DNA of 7,745 nucleotides from Planctomycetota bacterium (GTDB lineage Bacteria > Planctomycetota > Planctomycetia > Planctomycetales > Planctomycetaceae): assembly GCA_003669575.1 (NCBI GenBank), contig QWOR01000061.1, positions 1 to 7,745 of the forward strand. The letters run 5' to 3'. Position 1 is the first letter of the stretch. Each line of letters opens with the position of its first letter. The notes under the pieces were generated by a model. That model ran no database searches. It was not told where the DNA came from and saw only the letters and a program-made list of their open reading frames with translations. The position numbers were made by a program, and so were the translations under genes. Positions 5,058 through 7,745 of this stretch are shown in pieces.

Positions 5058-7745
5058 ATGTGGTTAAAGCAAACGGCTATTTGGGCCTTCCTCTTGGGAC
5101 TCACGATGTTGACTCAACCCGCAGTTGCGGAGGAACTGGCTCCGGTCGCCTCAGTCGAGGGAATCAGCGAGTACCGACTGGACAATGGAATGCGGGTCTT
5201 GCTCTTTCCCGATCCGAGCAAGCCGCAGGTGACCGTCAATTTGACGGTGTTTGTGGGTTCAAGGCATGAAGGTTACGGCGAAGCGGGTATGGCTCACCTG
5301 CTTGAGCACATGGTGTTCAAGGGGACGCCCGATCATCCCGAAGTCCCGCGCGTGTTGAAGGAGCATGGAGCTGACTTCAATGGGACAACTTGGCTCGACC
5401 GGACGAACTACTACGAAACTCTCCCCGCCAGTGACGACAATCTGGAGTTCGCGATCCGGCTCGAAGCAGACCGAATGGTGAACAGCAATATCAAGGGCGA
5501 AGACCTCGCGTCAGAAATGACCGTGGTACGGAACGAATTCGAGCGTGGGGAGAACTCCCCGAGCCGCATCCTTGATCAGCGGATGTGGGCGGCAGCGTTT
5601 GAGTGGCACAACTACGGCAAATCGACGATCGGCAACAGGGCGGACATTGAACGAGTGCCCGTCGAGAATCTGCGCCGGTTCTATAAGAAGTACTACCAGC
5701 CTGATAACGCGATGATCATCATCGCCGGGCAGTTCGATCCGGCCAAGGCGATGGGGTTCGTCACGAAGTACTTTGGGAAGCTGCCCAAGCCCGATCGCGT
5801 GCTGGAGAACACCTATACCGAAGAGCCAGCCCAGGACGGTGAACGCCGGGTGACTCTGCGTCGCGTGGGCGATGTGGCGGTCGTGGGTGCGATGTATCAC
5901 ATCCCTTCGGGGGGGCATCCGGATTATGTGTCGCTCGATACTCTGGAACACATTTTGACCTCGTCTCCGAGTGGTCGGCTCTACAAGGCTCTCGTCGAAA
6001 CTCGTCGAGCAGCCAGTGTTAGCGGGGGAGCGTATGCTCTGCATGACCCCGGAGTCTTCAAGCTGAATGCCGAAGTCGCTGCCGGGAACGATCCGCTGGA
6101 AGTTCTCGCGACGATGAATGAGATCACCGAGTCGATCCACGAAAAGGGTGTGACCGAAGAAGAAGTCAATCGCGCGAAGACCTACTGGTTGAAGTCCTGG
6201 GAACTGTCTCTGAACGACAGCCAGCAGGTGGCCATCAGCCTGAGTGACTGGGCATCGCAGGGCGACTGGCGGCTGATGTTCCTCTACCGGGATCGACTTG
6301 AGGCCGTGACCCCTGCAAGCGTGCAGGCCGTCGCCAAGAAGTATCTGCAGCGGAACAACCGCACTGTGGGTGTGTTCCTGCCAACGAAGGAAGCGGAGCG
6401 AGTCTCGGTGCCAGCCACACCCGCGCTGGCCGAAATGATCGGCGACTACAAGGGACGTGAAGCGGTGGCTCAGGGCGAAGCCTTCGAGGTGACCCCAGAC
6501 AACATTCAGAAGCGGACGATCTGGACCAAGCTGTCTGGTGGCTTGAAGGTGGCTCTTCTTCCGAAGAAAACCCGCGGTAACTCGGTCGCCTTCCGCTTGA
6601 GCCTGCGATACGGCAATGCCCAGACTCTGGTGGGTAAGTCCGCAGCTGCGGAACTTCTTCCGGCCCTGATGATGCGCGGTACGAAGCAGCTGACGCGTCA
6701 GCAGATTCAGGACACGCTCGATCAGAACCGCGGTCGGCTCATGCCCGTTGGAAGTCTCGGCGATGTCAGTTTCTCAGGTGAGACTCGTCGTCAGTCGTTG
6801 CCGGTGGTGCTTGAAGTCCTGCGTCAGGTGCTGCGTGAGCCCATCCTTCCAGCCGATGAGCTGGAAATCATCCGAACCCGCAAGCTCGGCGGTCTGCAGC
6901 AGCAATTGTCCGATCCGCAGTCACTGGCACGAATTGCCCTGTCACGGAAACTCAATCCCTACCCGGCGACCGATGTCCGCTACGTACCGACTGCGGAAGA
7001 AGAGATTGCCCGCTGGAAGGACGTGAAGGCCGAAGATGTGGCGAAGCTGTATTCCGACTTCGTGGGGGGACAGTATGGCGAACTGGTCGTCGTGGGTGAC
7101 TTCTCACCCGACGAACTTCTGCCCCAGCTGGAGTCGATCATTGGTGGCTGGAAGGCCAAGGAGCCATATGCCCGCATTGAACGCCCGGCCACCAAGTCGA
7201 CCAAGGTGCGAGAGTTGATTGAGACTCCCGACAAAGAGAACGCTGTCTATCTGGCAGCCACGATCATTCCAATGAGCGATGCGGCAGAGGATTACCCGGC
7301 TCTGGTGATTGGAAACTTCGTGATGGGCGGCAGCACGCTCGCTTCACGGCTGGGTGATCGTGTGCGTCAGAAGGAAGGTCTGTCGTACGGTGTGGGATCG
7401 TTCCTCCGGTCTTCGTCGCTCGATGATCGGACCTCGTTTTACATGTACGCCATCACAAACCCGGTCAATATGCCGAAGGTCGAAGCAGCGATCAACGAAG
7501 AGTTGGCCTTGGCTCTCAAGGACGGCCTGACCTCGGGTGAAGTCGAATCAGCGAAGACGGGTTTCCTGGAGCAGCAGAAGGTCGAATGGAACACCGACGA
7601 CGCGCTCGCTTCGCGTCTGGCGGAACTGCTGTACGCTGACCGGGACATGGGCTACTACAGCCGCCAGATCAAGGCGATGCAGGAGCTGACCCATGAGGCT
7701 GTGAACGCCGCCATGAAGAAACGCATTGATCCCGAGACGATTAGC
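5058..7745 (+). CDS. Exported two-domain M16 (pitrilysin-family) zinc peptidase, 3' truncated by window end
   Basis: The frame is open from ATG 5058 to the window end: 896 residues, with probably about 15-25 missing judging by the usual end after the DPE motif. Residues 1-24 form a signal peptide ending AVA before EE, so the enzyme acts outside the cytoplasmic membrane. The first M16 unit holds the inverted zinc motif H80-L-L-E83-H84. Its distal ligand, Glu160, lies 76 residues on, with Glu153 seven before it, as in pitrilysin and the mitochondrial processing peptidase. GADFNGTTWLDRTNYYET (about 104-121) is a strong family block. The second half (about 480-896) has no HxxEH but keeps the RVRQKEGLSYGVGS block (768-781), whose Arg and Tyr help bind substrate. 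Such proteins form a clam-like chamber degrading peptides or unfolded protein. The ribosome-binding site is weak (GAAGG at 5041-5045, 12 bases before the ATG). It is divergent from the acylase. Confidence 0.95.
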   Translation, partial: MWLKQTAIWAFLLGLTMLTQPAVAEELAPVASVEGISEYRLDNGMRVLLFPDPSKPQVTVNLTVFVGSRHEGYGEAGMAHLLEHMVFKGTPDHPEVPRVLKEHGADFNGTTWLDRTNYYETLPASDDNLEFAIRLEADRMVNSNIKGEDLASEMTVVRNEFERGENSPSRILDQRMWAAAFEWHNYGKSTIGNRADIERVPVENLRRFYKKYYQPDNAMIIIAGQFDPAKAMGFVTKYFGKLPKPDRVLENTYTEEPAQDGERRVTLRRVGDVAVVGAMYHIPSGGHPDYVSLDTLEHILTSSPSGRLYKALVETRRAASVSGGAYALHDPGVFKLNAEVAAGNDPLEVLATMNEITESIHEKGVTEEEVNRAKTYWLKSWELSLNDSQQVAISLSDWASQGDWRLMFLYRDRLEAVTPASVQAVAKKYLQRNNRTVGVFLPTKEAERVSVPATPALAEMIGDYKGREAVAQGEAFEVTPDNIQKRTIWTKLSGGLKVALLPKKTRGNSVAFRLSLRYGNAQTLVGKSAAAELLPALMMRGTKQLTRQQIQDTLDQNRGRLMPVGSLGDVSFSGETRRQSLPVVLEVLRQVLREPILPADELEIIRTRKLGGLQQQLSDPQSLARIALSRKLNPYPATDVRYVPTAEEEIARWKDVKAEDVAKLYSDFVGGQYGELVVVGDFSPDELLPQLESIIGGWKAKEPYARIERPATKSTKVRELIETPDKENAVYLAATIIPMSDAAEDYPALVIGNFVMGGSTLASRLGDRVRQKEGLSYGVGSFLRSSSLDDRTSFYMYAITNPVNMPKVEAAINEELALALKDGLTSGEVESAKTGFLEQQKVEWNTDDALASRLAELLYADRDMGYYSRQIKAMQELTHEAVNAAMKKRIDPETIS

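Noticed and set aside
5511..6140. 209-codon minus-strand open frame inside the M16 peptidase gene
   Set aside because: It is antisense to the strongly conserved M16 domain. Its His/Arg-rich, low-character translation is typical of a shadow frame.

Overview
The window looks like ordinary chromosomal DNA from a GC-moderate to GC-rich Gram-negative-type bacterium. A planctomycete is the best guess. That guess rests on protein style (the N-terminus of the first Hsp20, the LDLGCC tail of the ArsR-type regulator, and an exported M16 peptidase and penicillin-acylase homologue) and on the loose gene packing; it is not backed by a marker gene. No tRNA, rRNA, insertion sequence, phage gene or CRISPR array was seen.

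Layout, left to right. (1) 1-816, plus strand: the 3' part of a YhdH/AcuI-type NADPH-dependent quinone/acryloyl-CoA reductase whose start lies outside the window. (2) 817-1154: a gene-free leader with a striking two-part inverted repeat (985-1034). Just before the next gene, a run of U can pair with the Shine-Dalgarno sequence. (3) 1155-2056, plus strand: two different small heat-shock proteins (Hsp20/alpha-crystallin family) overlapping by ATGA, clearly a translationally coupled operon. (4) 2119-2457, minus strand: a small ArsR/SmtB-type winged-helix repressor, convergent with the Hsp20 pair. (5) 2458-2669: an intergenic stretch with strong inverted repeats. (6) 2670-4796, minus strand: an exported penicillin-acylase-family Ntn hydrolase. 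(7) 4797-5057: a divergent intergenic region with a perfect 8-bp palindrome. (8) 5058 to the window end, plus strand: an exported two-domain M16 (pitrilysin-type) zinc peptidase, cut off shortly before its C-terminus.

Functionally there are three loosely related units: a cytosolic detoxification reductase, a cytosolic holdase chaperone pair that is probably heat-induced, and a divergent pair of exported hydrolases (amide hydrolase and metallopeptidase) acting outside the cytoplasmic membrane. The ArsR-type regulator lies downstream of the acylase on the same strand, and its target cannot be told from sequence alone. No obviously new multi-gene system is present. The best leads are RNA-level: a candidate FourU-like thermometer at the first Hsp20 gene and the large palindrome upstream of it.
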